A stretch of DNA of 64,000 nt. Source: an uncultured Oscillospiraceae bacterium (GTDB lineage: Bacteria; Bacillota; Clostridia; Oscillospirales; Oscillospiraceae). Location of the stretch: contig CATLAL010000003.1 in the NCBI GenBank assembly GCA_949878425.1, forward strand, positions 84,527 to 148,526, in the 5' to 3' direction. Both the position numbers and the translations under genes were made by a program. Below, piece after piece: positions 52,821 through 61,365 of this stretch. Position 1 is the stretch's first letter. Each line of letters begins with the position of its first letter. The notes beneath the pieces were generated by a model. It saw only the letters and a program-made list of their open reading frames with translations, searched no databases and was not told the origin of the DNA.

Positions 52821-55079
52821 ATGGAGTATCGGGAAAATCCTATGGAAATTGAGCGGGAGGAAACCGCTCTCTCCTATCTGACCGGCGCGCTGGGCGCACT
52901 GCTGGGCGCGCTGGTGGGGACCATCCCCCTGGTGGCCCTGGCGCTGACGCTGAAGCTGTACTCCGGTTGGGCCGGCATTCTGGTGGGCCTGGCGGCCTCC
53001 AAGGGCTACCAGCTGCTGCGGGGCGCGCGGCGGCACGGCTACGCCGTGGCGGTGGTTACCATTTTCTCCATTCTGGCGGTGCTGGCGGGCATCCTGGGGT
53101 GCGAAATCTGGGTGGCCGGCGGCTCGGAGAACGTCCGGCAGGCCGCCGCCCTGCTGGGCATCAGCCCCCTGGAGCTGGTGTGGCAGGCGATTCTGGCGGA
53201 GCCGGGGTCTATCGCGCTGTCCCTGGCCCTTCCGGTGCTGGTGAGCCTTCTGGGCGTCACCATCGGCAACCGCTCCCTGACCCCCTACACCCAGCGGGCC
53301 AAGTACCAGGCCGCGGCAAACGCCGCCCGGCAGGTGGCGGAGGAGCAGAGCGACATCCAGGTCTTTTTCTTTCAGGGGGACATCCAAAAGCAGCTGCGCC
53401 GCCGGAACCTGCCCAAGGTTCTGCCGGGGCTGCTGGCCCTGATTCCCCTCATCGCACTGATGCTGCTGCGGCCCGACGCCCTGGACCGGGTGTCAGCGGC
53501 GTCCGGAATCGGGGCGGTGCTTTTGATGCTGGTCGCCCTGATCCTGCTAATGATCGTGGCTTTCAGCAGCCTTATCATCGACCGGCCCGCCTACGACGGC
53601 GGCAACTTCTGCTTTGTCCGCACCGAGGACGGCCTGCTCTGGCGGGTGAGCCTGCCCCTGCTCAACGCCAACGCACCCTACCAGTTCGGGACCTTCTTCG
53701 GCGGCACGGTGCTCAACCTCAAGAAGGCCCCGCCGGAGCAGCAGGCCCTGGCCCGCAGCGCCGTGCTGCGGGCGGTCCGGGACATGCGCTCCGGACAGAT
53801 CTTCCCCGGCAACCCCCTGGAGAAGGCCGTCATCCCCCTGCGCTCCCTGACTCTGACCCGGGACGAGCCCTGGTACTGGCGGGGGTTCTACCTGGACGGC
53901 GGCAACAGGCAGCGGAAGATCAAAATTCCCAAGTTCTATGAGGGACTGACCCTGGAGTCCGCCGGGCTCCCCTTCCACAAGCCGGCCAACCCCTGGGTAG
54001 TGGGCCTGCTGCCGGCGGCGGCGTTCCTGCTGGTCAGCGCCGTGCTGTTCCTCCCCGCCGCGCTCCAGCCCTCCCAGCCGGGCGCCCTTACCCAGCGCGA
54101 GCCCAGCCAGGACCCGTCCGCGAACCGGAGCTTTCTGGACTACCAGGTGGAGCAGGCCTCCTTCCCGGTGGATGAGCAGTGGAGCGAGCTGGAGGGGGGC
54201 ACCTTCGCGGACAGCGCCCTGGGCAGCCAGTACTACATGGTGGTGACGCCCCTGGGCAGCGCGGACGAGGCCTATGTCCTGGACTCCCTCCGGGAGCTCT
54301 GGCTGGAGGACGGCCAGGTGATGCAGGACGGACTCTACCCCGCCTCCAGAGGGGAGGCCTTCCAGACCGCCTACACCGAGGACGGGGACCAGTACCGGTA
54401 CTTCGTGCTGGAGGTCTCCTACGACAACGGGGTGTACGCCTGCATGGCCGGGGCCTACTCCTGGGACAAGAACCTGCTTTTGTCTGTCCAGGGCTACGCC
54501 ACCCAGGCGTCGGCCTACCCCATGACGGCCTCGGAGACCATGCGGATGCTGAAGGGCATGGCCTTCCACGTGGGGGAGCGGGACTATGTCACCGGCAGCA
54601 GCTTCCTCGCCGGCGACGGCTCCCGGATGGAGCTCTCCCCGGACGGCGGCTTTCTCTGGTACCAGAGCGCTGAGGACCTGGAGGGCCCCCGCTACCAGGG
54701 GACCTATGAGGTGTTCTACGGCCAGGCGGCCATTGACCAGGTGTCCTCCATGGCGGACTACGGCCTGAGCGAGGCGGAGCTGGAGGCCGTCCTCACCGCC
54801 AACATGAGCGGCTACCTCCCCGGCGAGGGAACCCCCCTGGACGCCCTCTACGCCCTGGACCCGGAGAATCCCGACGACCGCCAGCGCTACCACGTCTGCA
54901 AGGATTCCTTCTACGCCGTGCTCCTCCACAACGACATTCTGGTGGATGCGGACGGCGAGACCTCTATGGGGTATGACACCCTCTATATTGGGTACTATAT
55001 CCCTGAGCTGGGAATTCTCGACCTGACTAACGCTAACACGGCCAACCACGCGGTATGGACCTTTCAGGGGGAGGGCTGA
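52821..55079 (+). CDS. Large membrane protein of unknown function
   Basis: A 752-residue protein. About six hydrophobic segments lie in the first 270 residues (LGALLGALVGTIPLVALALT among them). A cytoplasmic stretch follows, then a further helix at about 405-425 and a 320-residue outer domain. The outer part has repeated aromatic beta-type segments (SQYYMVVTPLGSADEAYVLD, then GVYACMAGAYSWDKNLLLSV). A DUF-type extracytoplasmic sensor or carrier is possible, but nothing matches a family I know. It is co-directional and close to the preceding gene. Confidence 0.72.
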   Translation: MEYRENPMEIEREETALSYLTGALGALLGALVGTIPLVALALTLKLYSGWAGILVGLAASKGYQLLRGARRHGYAVAVVTIFSILAVLAGILGCEIWVAGGSENVRQAAALLGISPLELVWQAILAEPGSIALSLALPVLVSLLGVTIGNRSLTPYTQRAKYQAAANAARQVAEEQSDIQVFFFQGDIQKQLRRRNLPKVLPGLLALIPLIALMLLRPDALDRVSAASGIGAVLLMLVALILLMIVAFSSLIIDRPAYDGGNFCFVRTEDGLLWRVSLPLLNANAPYQFGTFFGGTVLNLKKAPPEQQALARSAVLRAVRDMRSGQIFPGNPLEKAVIPLRSLTLTRDEPWYWRGFYLDGGNRQRKIKIPKFYEGLTLESAGLPFHKPANPWVVGLLPAAAFLLVSAVLFLPAALQPSQPGALTQREPSQDPSANRSFLDYQVEQASFPVDEQWSELEGGTFADSALGSQYYMVVTPLGSADEAYVLDSLRELWLEDGQVMQDGLYPASRGEAFQTAYTEDGDQYRYFVLEVSYDNGVYACMAGAYSWDKNLLLSVQGYATQASAYPMTASETMRMLKGMAFHVGERDYVTGSSFLAGDGSRMELSPDGGFLWYQSAEDLEGPRYQGTYEVFYGQAAIDQVSSMADYGLSEAELEAVLTANMSGYLPGEGTPLDALYALDPENPDDRQRYHVCKDSFYAVLLHNDILVDADGETSMGYDTLYIGYYIPELGILDLTNANTANHAVWTFQGEG

Positions 55080-55499
55080 CGAAGGCGTCAGCCGCCGGGG
55101 GGCTCCGCCCCCCCGGACCCCGAGTGCCTGCTATACGACAATCCGGGGCCTGCGCGGCCCCGGCTGTTTTACGGGGGACTTTACGCAGTGCGCCAGAAGA
55201 TCAGCGGGCGAAGCCACCGAATTACCCGCTTTCTACCGATAGAGCGATATCCACCAGCTTCGCCTGCCGGCCCTCGAAGGGGCAGAACCATCTCCCCGGA
55301 ATGCCCCGCCGCCTTCGGCGGGGCCTACAAGATGGTTCCGCCCCTTAAAGAGACATCTCGGACGCGCACCCAAAGGTAGCAGAAGGACGCTTTTGTCTCA
55401 GTGGCTGAGAAGCTGAGGGCCTATCCTGGACTCCCGTGAAGTCGGGGGTTTGGGGGCGGGAGCCCCCAGGAGAGGAGGTGTTGGAGAACGGACCAAACG
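55080..55499. other. Gene-free interval with GC-rich hairpins
   Basis: Just after the large membrane protein gene are GGCTGACG/CGTCAGCC and CCGGGGGGC/GCCCCCCCGG stems (55073-55116), and GGGGCC/GGCCCC then GGCTGTTTTACGG near 55143-55175, which may end transcription. A GCCCCGCCG/CGGCGGGGC stem lies at about 55303-55327. From there to the sigma gene I see GC-rich sequence but no convincing promoter, RNA gene or frame. Confidence 0.4.
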
Positions 55500-55988
55500 A
55501 TGGCGGAGGATTTTGAGCGGCTGTACCGGGAGATGTTCCACCTGCTGTATATCTACGCCCAGCGGGCGCTGGACGACGCCTCCCTGGCGGAGGAGGCGGT
55601 TCAGGAGACCTTCTGCGTGGCCTGGATCAAGGCGGAGCAGGTCCTCTCCAGCGCCAACCCCAGGGGGTGGCTGATGGTCACACTGAAGCACATAGCCCGG
55701 AACATCGCCCGCAGCCGGGCAAGGCGGGAGCGGATGGAGGCCGCGCCTGTTGGGCCAGAGGAGCGCGCCGCCGCCCCGGACGGAGAGAACGTGGACCTTC
55801 TCTACAGCGATTTGGCGGATAGCCCGGACTTCCAGCTGATCAAGCTGGTGGCCCTGGAGCGGTACACGGCGGTGGAGGCCGCGGCGGATCTGGGCATCTC
55901 GGTGGAATCCTGCAAGAAGCGCCTGCAAAGGGCGCGAAAGCGGCTGCGGAAAAAGCTGAAGGACGGTTTGGACAACGGAGAAATTTAA
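55500..55988 (+). CDS. ECF-type RNA polymerase sigma factor
   Basis: A 162-residue sigma-70-family protein. Region 2 includes ALDDASLAEEAVQETFCVAW and the -10-reading helix, then NPRGWLMVTLKHIARNIARS. Region 4 is an HTH, YTAVEAAADLGISVESCKKR, followed by a basic RARKRLRKKLK tail. It lacks regions 1 and 3, as ECF sigmas do. The next gene, 13 bases later, encodes its likely membrane partner. Target promoters are unknown. Confidence 0.9.
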   Translation: MAEDFERLYREMFHLLYIYAQRALDDASLAEEAVQETFCVAWIKAEQVLSSANPRGWLMVTLKHIARNIARSRARRERMEAAPVGPEERAAAPDGENVDLLYSDLADSPDFQLIKLVALERYTAVEAAADLGISVESCKKRLQRARKRLRKKLKDGLDNGEI

Positions 55989-56001
55989 CGAAAAAAGGGG
56001 G

Positions 56002-56862
56002 ATGGCTATGGCGGACTTTACAGCGCATCAGGACCCAAACACATTTGACACAATGAGTCTCGAACAGCTCGACGCGCTCCTCCAGGCGGACTTCCAAGCG
56101 CCGGAGGGGGACGGGAGCGGCGCGGAAGCGGTCCTCCGGATTACGGAGAGCATCGCCAGGCGGCGGCCCCCCGGTCCGGACGTGGACGCCGCCTGGCGGC
56201 AGCTCCAGACCCACTACCTTCCCCGCGTCAAAAAGCTCCGGCCAATAGGCCGGAGCAGGGCGTTCAAAACGTATCATGCCGCCGGGTCCCGGCGGCATGT
56301 ACGCCGCACAACGTGCGGCGTACTGGTTATAGCGGCGCTGCTTGCCGCTCTGACCGCCACCGCACAGGCCAGCGGCGGTATCCGCAGGCTGATCGCTCGG
56401 TGGACAGACGAGGTGTTCACCTTTGTATCCGTGGGAGATCAGGAGGAAGCGCCGCCCCTTCCGGAGGACCTGTCCGCCGACAGTTACACGGATATCCAGT
56501 CCGCCCTGGCGGAGCTTGGCGTTGACACGCCCGCCGCCCCCCGCTGGCTTCCGGATGGCTTTACCCGGCTGCTAATGGAGATGGAGCCCCTGGACGTCTC
56601 CTCCGCCATTGTGTATGCCTGCTACAGACGGGGCGAGGGCTCTCTGGTCATCAATATTCTTGTAAATTCAGACGGCGGCACCTCCTGGCAGAAGGACGAG
56701 GGCGCGGCGGAGCTCTTTGAGGCCGGCGGCGTGACCCATTTCCTCATGGAAAACGCGGGGCGTCAGACGGCGGTCTGGGTGAACGGCCCGCTGGAGGTGG
56801 GCCTCTCCGGGGATATCACCCGGGAGGAGATGAAGCAAATCCTGGAATCCATCTACGGCTGA
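56002..56862 (+). CDS. Membrane-anchored DUF4367-like protein, probable anti-sigma partner
   Basis: A 286-residue protein (a second ATG at 56008 is equally well placed). A cytoplasmic N-terminus of about 100 residues precedes one helix (CGVLVIAALLAALTATAQAS), then an outer domain with GVDTPAAPRWLPDGFTRLLM and a C-terminal GDITREEMKQILESI, typical of DUF4367 proteins in Firmicutes. Its place after an ECF sigma gene suggests it holds that sigma at the membrane. Codons just before the helix lie in a run of palindromes (56235-56323), giving the basic linker GSRRHVRRTT. Confidence 0.75.
   Translation: MAMADFTAHQDPNTFDTMSLEQLDALLQADFQAPEGDGSGAEAVLRITESIARRRPPGPDVDAAWRQLQTHYLPRVKKLRPIGRSRAFKTYHAAGSRRHVRRTTCGVLVIAALLAALTATAQASGGIRRLIARWTDEVFTFVSVGDQEEAPPLPEDLSADSYTDIQSALAELGVDTPAAPRWLPDGFTRLLMEMEPLDVSSAIVYACYRRGEGSLVINILVNSDGGTSWQKDEGAAELFEAGGVTHFLMENAGRQTAVWVNGPLEVGLSGDITREEMKQILESIYG
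56235..56323. repeat. Run of perfect palindromes inside a coding region
   Basis: Four stems follow each other in 89 bases: GCTCCGGCC/GGCCGGAGC (56235-56256), CGTT/AACG (56261-56271), CATGCCGCCGGG/CCCGGCGGCATG (56275-56299) and GTACGCCGCAC/GTGCGGCGTAC (56299-56323). The reading frame stays open through them. Confidence 0.8.
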
Positions 56863-56863
56863 C

Positions 56864-56889
56864 GGCCCCTCCCGGAGCAGAGGGGCCAT
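56864..56889. terminator. Hairpin between convergent genes
   Basis: GGCCCCTC (56864-56871) pairs with GAGGGGCC (56880-56887) directly after the DUF4367-like stop. There is no T-run, so its strength as a terminator is doubtful. Confidence 0.4.
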
Positions 56890-56893
56890 CCCC

Positions 56894-57808
56894 CTACCGC
56901 GCATAGCGCTCAAAAAAACGAAACGTAACCGGCCAAACGCCTCCCGCTGTCAGAACTATTAGAAAATACCGCACCGCGTGGGCCGCGGCATGGCCGCCGA
57001 AAAGGGCCAGCAGCGGGTCCTTCAGCAGGCTCCGCACCAGCACCACCAAGGCGAGGCCGCCGGCCAGCTTGACCGCCTGTCCCCACCAGGGGGCTCGATT
57101 GGGGAACTGGAGCACCCGGTTGTCAAAGACGCTGACCACCAGCACGCCCGCTACCGCACCGGCCATAGAGTAGGCGTTTTTCACCGCGGCTGCCAGATTG
57201 GCCCCGTCCACGTCCGCCGGGAAGGGGTAAAACTCCACAAAGCCCACAAAGGCCAGACTCAGCGCCAGCATCCCGGCCAGAATCAGGTAGAGCCTTTTGG
57301 GAAACCACAGAGTGCTCTCCACCAGCGGATAGAGCGCGAATACCAGAACCAGGGCGACCACGAGGGATACCCCCACGTCCGCCGGCGTGTGGACCCCCAG
57401 ATACATTCGAGAGACGGCAACCGCCAGCGCCGCCGCTATGCAGAGGACCCGCACCCACCACCTTCCGGTGAACCGGGCCACGCCCCCCATCCAGCCCACG
57501 GCGGACTGGGTGTGTCCGCTGGGAAAGCTGTAGCCCGCGGCCTCGACCCGGGCGGATTCCACGATGGTAAAATTGGGGTCCCGCACCCAGGGCCGGGGGA
57601 CCCGGCAGACGATCTTCAGCCACTGGTTGACCAGCGTTCCCACAAATCCCACGGACAGCAGGTAGTAGCCCCGGCGCTTATCCACGCACCAGAACACGTA
57701 CAGCGCCGCCACCATGAAAAACGTCTCCTCCCCAAGGTGGGTGACCAGGGACATGATGGTATCCAGCGCCGGACAGCGGATTGATTCAAACCAGTACAGC
57801 AGCTCCAT
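56894..57808 (-). CDS. PAP2-family membrane phosphatase
   Basis: A 304-residue membrane protein with the three PAP2 motifs: KIVCRVPRPWVRD (KxxxxxxRP), GYSFPSGHTQSAVG (PSGH), and SRMYLGVHTPADV (SRxxxGxHxxxD). Such enzymes dephosphorylate lipid phosphates such as phosphatidic acid or undecaprenyl diphosphate. The ATG at 57808 has GGAGG ahead and a good promoter; an upstream frame start overlaps the promoter. The long C-terminal tail of extra helices is like the DedA-free PAP2 group of Clostridia. Confidence 0.92.
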   Translation of the reverse strand: MELLYWFESIRCPALDTIMSLVTHLGEETFFMVAALYVFWCVDKRRGYYLLSVGFVGTLVNQWLKIVCRVPRPWVRDPNFTIVESARVEAAGYSFPSGHTQSAVGWMGGVARFTGRWWVRVLCIAAALAVAVSRMYLGVHTPADVGVSLVVALVLVFALYPLVESTLWFPKRLYLILAGMLALSLAFVGFVEFYPFPADVDGANLAAAVKNAYSMAGAVAGVLVVSVFDNRVLQFPNRAPWWGQAVKLAGGLALVVLVRSLLKDPLLALFGGHAAAHAVRYFLIVLTAGGVWPVTFRFFERYAR

Positions 57809-57836
57809 GGCGGGACCTCCTCCACTATTTTCCTCT

Positions 57837-57865
57837 ATTATAATATGGCCCGCCCCTGGAAACAA
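57837..57865 (-). promoter_or_regulatory. Promoter of the PAP2 phosphatase gene
   Basis: On the minus strand: -35 TTGTTT (57860-57865), 17-bp spacer, -10 TATAAT (57837-57842). Confidence 0.82.
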
Positions 57866-57926
57866 GCCCCTTTCAAAGGAAAAAGAGGAAACTCCCCTCT
57901 GTTTTCCATAAAACTGGCTGAGGACA

Positions 57927-57969
57927 GGTTATCACCCCGGATTTTTTGCCGATGAAAAAAGAGATAACC
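57927..57969. promoter_or_regulatory. Inverted repeat upstream of upp
   Basis: GGTTATC (57927-57933) and GATAACC (57963-57969) lie about 45 bases before the upp start. They could be an operator or an RNA stem. No certain promoter was found here. Confidence 0.35.
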
Positions 57970-58014
57970 CTTTTCTGCGGACCGGCCCGTATCTTTTACA
58001 AAAAGGAGAACGCC

Positions 58015-58650
58015 ATGTATACTGAAAAAGTCCACATTGTCAGCCATCCCCTGGTGGCCCACAAGCTGACCATCCTCCGCGACAAGAACACCTCCACCAA
58101 GGACTTCCGGGAGTTGGTCAGCGAGATCGGCATGCTTCTGACCTATGAGGCCACCCGGGACCTGCCGCTGACGGAGCGGGCCGTGGAGACCCCCATCTGC
58201 GCCACCATGGCCCCCACCCTGAAGGGAAAGAAATTTGCCGTGGTGCCTATTCTCCGGGCCGGCCTGGGCCTGGTGGACGGCGTGCTGCGGATGGTGCCCT
58301 CCGCCCGGGTGGGCCACATCGGCCTGTACCGCGACGAGGAGACCCTGAAGCCGGTAAAGTACTTCTGCAAAATGCCCAAGGACGTGGCGGAGCGGGATAT
58401 CCTCATTGTGGACCCCATGCTGGCCACCGGCGGGTCCGCCTCCGCCGCCATCGGCTTTATGAAGGAGTACGGCTGCACGGGCATCAAGCTCATGGTCCTG
58501 CTGGCCGCGCCGGAGGGCATTGCCCTCATCCAGCGGGAGCACCCGGACGTGGATATCTACTGCGGCGCTGTCGACGAGAAGCTCAATGAGCACGGGTATA
58601 TCGTCCCCGGCCTGGGGGACGCGGGCGACCGGATTTTCGGGACAAAATAA
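58015..58650 (+). CDS. upp: Uracil phosphoribosyltransferase
   Basis: A 211-residue salvage enzyme turning uracil and PRPP into UMP. The PRPP-binding loop is [20 protein letters not shown], and the uracil-site end is [18 protein letters not shown]. Full length. The ATG at 58015 has AAAAAGGAG; a longer frame start is inside the upstream inverted repeat. Confidence 0.96.
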   Translation: MYTEKVHIVSHPLVAHKLTILRDKNTSTKDFRELVSEIGMLLTYEATRDLPLTERAVETPICATMAPTLKGKKFAVVPILRAGLGLVDGVLRMVPSARVGHIGLYRDEETLKPVKYFCKMPKDVAERDILIVDPMLATGGSASAAIGFMKEYGCTGIKLMVLLAAPEGIALIQREHPDVDIYCGAVDEKLNEHGYIVPGLGDAGDRIFGTK

Positions 58651-58759
58651 CTCCGCACAAACCTGCTGGGGCGTTGCCCCAGACCCCACCGCCCTTTGAA
58701 AAGGTCGGCCCGAAACTTTTATCGCGAAACTTCGTTTCGCTTGTGTTTTATTTATAGTA

Positions 58760-58803
58760 GGGGACCTCGAGGCGTTAGTCGGTCAAAGGCCGCCACAGCC
58801 CTA
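58760..58803. repeat. 44-bp repeat, copy 1 (left of divIVA)
   Basis: GGGGACCTCGAGGCGTTAGT and the following CGGTCAAAGGCCGCCACAGC recur in inverse orientation at 60654-60697. A GCGAAAC/GTTTCGC stem (58724-58740) of the dispersed repeat family lies just before it. Confidence 0.6.
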
Positions 58804-58849
58804 GAGACGGCGGTCATTATATCCAATATTCATCCAAGATATTACTCCC

Positions 58850-58885
58850 AAAAAACTGGAGAGCCGGCAGGCTCTCCAGTTTTTT
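58850..58885. terminator. Bidirectional terminator between upp and divIVA-like gene
   Basis: A 16-bp perfect palindromic stem, AAAAAACTGGAGAGCC with its complement, around a GGCA loop. It has a T-run on both strands and sits between convergent genes. Confidence 0.93.
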
Positions 58886-58901
58886 GGTGCCGGGCCCCGC
58901 G

Positions 58902-59672
58902 TCAGCGCTCCTTCGCCTGCCCCTGGAGCTCCTTCAGGCCCTCCCCCAGCTGCTGAAAGCACCCGGGCAGCTGTTCCGCCGCGTCATGCAGGGTCTGGAT
59001 CTCTCCGGCAATCTGGCCCAGGGCCGCCTCCATTGTCCGGGAAAGCTGGCCGTACTGGGCCGCAGTTCTGCCCAGCCGCTCCTCCGTCTCCAGCAGCAGC
59101 GCCTCCGACCGGGCGCTGGCCCGGTCCAAAATCGCCTCCGCCTGGCTCTGGGCCTGGCTGACGGTCTCCTCTGCCTGGGCTTGAGCCTGGGCGGTGATGT
59201 TCTCCGCCTGACTCTGGGCTCGGGCAATTACCTCGCTGGAGCGCTGGCGGGCGTCCAGCTCCAGCTGTGCTAATTGCTCCTTCTGCCGGCGCAGATCCTC
59301 CAGCCGGCCCTCCAGCTCCTCCACCCGGCGGAAGAGGCGCTGGTTTTCCTCAGTGATCTCCCGGATGGTCCGGTCCCGCTGGGCCACGTCCTGGCGAAAG
59401 GACTCCTTGGCCTGGGCCTGGGCCTCCCAGTTGTTTTTCGCGTGGCCACAGCGCAGCGTCATATCCTCCAGCTGTTTGGCCAGCTCCTCCTTTTCCTGGG
59501 CGCACTCCTCCAGCTGGTGGCGGGTCTCCTCCCCCGTACGCCGCAGTTCCTCCACCTGGGCCGTCAATCCGGCAGCGGCGGCTTCCGCCTCCCTCTGGGT
59601 CCTCTCCACATATTCCATCACATCCTGGCGGTTAAAGCCCCCCAGCGCGCTGCGAAAAAAATGATTATCCAT
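58902..59672 (-). CDS. DivIVA-family coiled-coil protein
   Basis: A 256-residue protein. The N-terminus FFRSALGGFNRQDVMEYVER is the DivIVA/GpsB membrane-targeting head. The rest is coiled coil rich in Gln, Glu and Ala, with alanine/glutamine repeats at about 150-180 (AQSQAENITAQAQAQAEETV). Such proteins mark curved membrane at poles or septa. It has no recognised partner next to it; downstream is a bidirectional terminator. Confidence 0.85.
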   Translation of the reverse strand: MDNHFFRSALGGFNRQDVMEYVERTQREAEAAAAGLTAQVEELRRTGEETRHQLEECAQEKEELAKQLEDMTLRCGHAKNNWEAQAQAKESFRQDVAQRDRTIREITEENQRLFRRVEELEGRLEDLRRQKEQLAQLELDARQRSSEVIARAQSQAENITAQAQAQAEETVSQAQSQAEAILDRASARSEALLLETEERLGRTAAQYGQLSRTMEAALGQIAGEIQTLHDAAEQLPGCFQQLGEGLKELQGQAKER

Positions 59673-59893
59673 GCCGCTCTCCCTCTATGTATCGAATCTA
59701 TTCTACTCTACCATAAAAAACGCCCCATGACAACTCTTTTTTCGCCGTTGTCTGGAAAAGCGGCCCCGCCCTTCCGGGGCCGCGGAACTTCTCCCGCATA
59801 TCTTCGTCCGCCGCCGCATAGGCTGTACCGTCAGCCCCAGACGCAAATTTTTCGGTCAAATTGACAAATACCAATGAGGTGAAGGTACATAGT

Positions 59894-60523
59894 ATGGAGG
59901 AAACGCGCAATCTGGTTCAGCTTCGGGGAACCGCCGCCGCCGAGGCCCAGCTGTCCCATGAAAATCACGGCCAGCGGTTCTACCGCTTTCCCCTGACCGT
60001 CCGCCGGCTCTCCGGCCAGACGGATACGCTGCATATTATCGCCACCAGCTGGCAGCTCCAGCAGGCCGCCGGCAGGCCGCCGGAGGAGGGCGGCCTAACC
60101 GGCTGCCGGCTCTCTGTGGAGGGGCAGCTTCGCTCCTTTAACAACAAGAGCGGCTGCGGCAGCAGGCTGATTATCTCTGTCTTTGCCCGCACCCTGGCGC
60201 CAACGGAGGAGAGAGACCTCAACTGCATCCAGCTCCAGGGCGTGCTCTGTAAACCTCCGGTTCTGCGGCGGACGCCTCTGGGCCGGTGCATCTCCGACAT
60301 GATGCTGGCCGTTAACCGGCGGTACGGGCGGGCGGACTACCTGCCCTGCATCGCCTGGGGCCAGGTGGCCATGATTACGGGCCGCATGGCGGTAGGCGAT
60401 CCTCTGGCCCTGGAGGGCCGGGTCCAGAGCCGGGTCTACACAAAGGTGGTGGAGGGCTGCGCCCAGGAGCGGGTGGCCTACGAGGTCAGTATCATGCGCC
60501 TGACAGAGGAGGCGGAGCCGTGA
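59894..60523 (+). CDS. Single-stranded DNA-binding protein-like, two OB folds
   Basis: A 209-residue protein from the ATG at 59894 (a TTG at 59861 would add 11 residues). Two OB-fold regions are visible: NLVQLRGTAAAEAQLSHENH at the start and NCIQLQGVLCKPPVLRRTPL, then YLPCIAWGQVAMITGRMAVG, in the second half. The second half is close to the SSB core. It lacks the acidic DDDIPF-type C-terminal tail, so it is not the main replicative SSB. It may serve recombination or uptake of DNA; that is inference. Confidence 0.75.
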   Translation: MEETRNLVQLRGTAAAEAQLSHENHGQRFYRFPLTVRRLSGQTDTLHIIATSWQLQQAAGRPPEEGGLTGCRLSVEGQLRSFNNKSGCGSRLIISVFARTLAPTEERDLNCIQLQGVLCKPPVLRRTPLGRCISDMMLAVNRRYGRADYLPCIAWGQVAMITGRMAVGDPLALEGRVQSRVYTKVVEGCAQERVAYEVSIMRLTEEAEP

Positions 60524-60545
60524 CCAATCACGGCTCCGCCTCCTT
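60508..60545 (+). terminator. Hairpin at the end of the SSB-like gene
   Basis: A perfect 16-bp stem (60508-60523 with 60528-60543, CCAA loop) spans the stop codon and is followed by TT. Confidence 0.7.
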
Positions 60546-60584
60546 GCCTATCAAAAAAGTCCACTGGACTTTTTTGATAGGCAA
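60544..60584. repeat. Perfect 19-bp hairpin
   Basis: TTGCCTATCAAAAAAGTCC (60544-60562) pairs fully with 60566-60584 around ACT. It immediately follows the preceding terminator hairpin, so two strong stems lie in tandem. Confidence 0.75.
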
Positions 60585-60653
60585 ATGCCGCCGATACCTT
60601 TGCTCCGGCTATGCCGTCGCAAAAGTCCCCGCTACGCTCGCCGAACGCCGGCT

Positions 60654-60697
60654 TAGGGCTATGGCGGCCTTTGACCGCTTAACGTCTCGAGGTCCCC
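60654..60697. repeat. 44-bp repeat, copy 2 (right of the SSB-like gene, inverted)
   Basis: The reverse complement of 58760-58803 with a few mismatches. The two copies bracket the divIVA-like and SSB-like genes. Confidence 0.6.
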
Positions 60698-60853
60698 CCT
60701 GCACTCCCGGATTACATCCTAATCTTCTGAGACTCCGTGGCAAAACTCCGTTTTGCCTGATTAATCAGCAAAATCCCTACAGCAAAAACATAAGTGAAAC
60801 ATAGTTTCGCGCGTTTCGCGTCATTGCCGCCTGCGGCGTCAACAACTGCTCAG

Positions 60854-60918
60854 GCAGCGCTTTGCGCTGCCCAAGTTCTTTTTGGCTACTTTTTGTTTCA
60901 AGAAAAAGTAGCACGCAT
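60854..60918. repeat. Hairpin repeat, GGCATAC family, single end
   Basis: A GGCAGCGC/GCGCTGCC stem, then AAGTTCTTTTTGGCTACTTT with the A/T stem CTACTTTTTGTTTC...AAAAAGTAG, in inverse orientation. It lies next to the marR stop. The interval 60698-60853 also has GGCAAAAC/GTTTTGCC and GAAAC/GTTTC stems and no gene. Confidence 0.5.
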
Positions 60919-60932
60919 CCCCCCAAAAACCA

Positions 60933-61361
60933 TCACACCTCCGGCGGGCGGCAGCTGTTCTCCTCCAGCCGGGCCAGAAGGTCCGCCAGAATTCTCCAGT
61001 CCTCCCCGGAAATTCCTTCGGAGAGCCGCCTCTGGAATGCCTCGTGAACCCCGTCAATCACCGCGGCCATAGCCTGGCCCGCCTCCGTCAGAAACAGCTG
61101 GTACTGCCGGCGGTTATCAATGGCAACGGCCCGCCGGATGTGACCCATATCCTCCAGCCGCCTGGCGTCCCGGGCCACACTGGTCTTGTCCACCGCGTAG
61201 AATCCGGCCACCTCCTCCTGGCTGGCCCCCGGCTTGCGCCGGATGTAGAGCACAATGAGGTGCATCCCTCCCACATACCCGTAGGGGGCCAGGGCCTGCC
61301 GGAGGGCGCGCATCCGCTGCCGGTTGATCCGCAGCAGGCTGGACAGTACGGAATCCCTCAT
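60933..61361 (-). CDS. MarR-family regulator
   Basis: A 142-residue winged-helix regulator: GASQEEVAGFYAVDKTSVAR is the recognition region, then RRLEDMGHIRRAVAIDNRRQ forms the wing. It lies 4 bases after the MATE gene on the same strand and probably controls that exporter. The ATG at 61361 is taken; a longer frame runs back into the MATE gene. Confidence 0.9.
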   Translation of the reverse strand: MRDSVLSSLLRINRQRMRALRQALAPYGYVGGMHLIVLYIRRKPGASQEEVAGFYAVDKTSVARDARRLEDMGHIRRAVAIDNRRQYQLFLTEAGQAMAAVIDGVHEAFQRRLSEGISGEDWRILADLLARLEENSCRPPEV

Positions 61362-61365
61362 GGCT

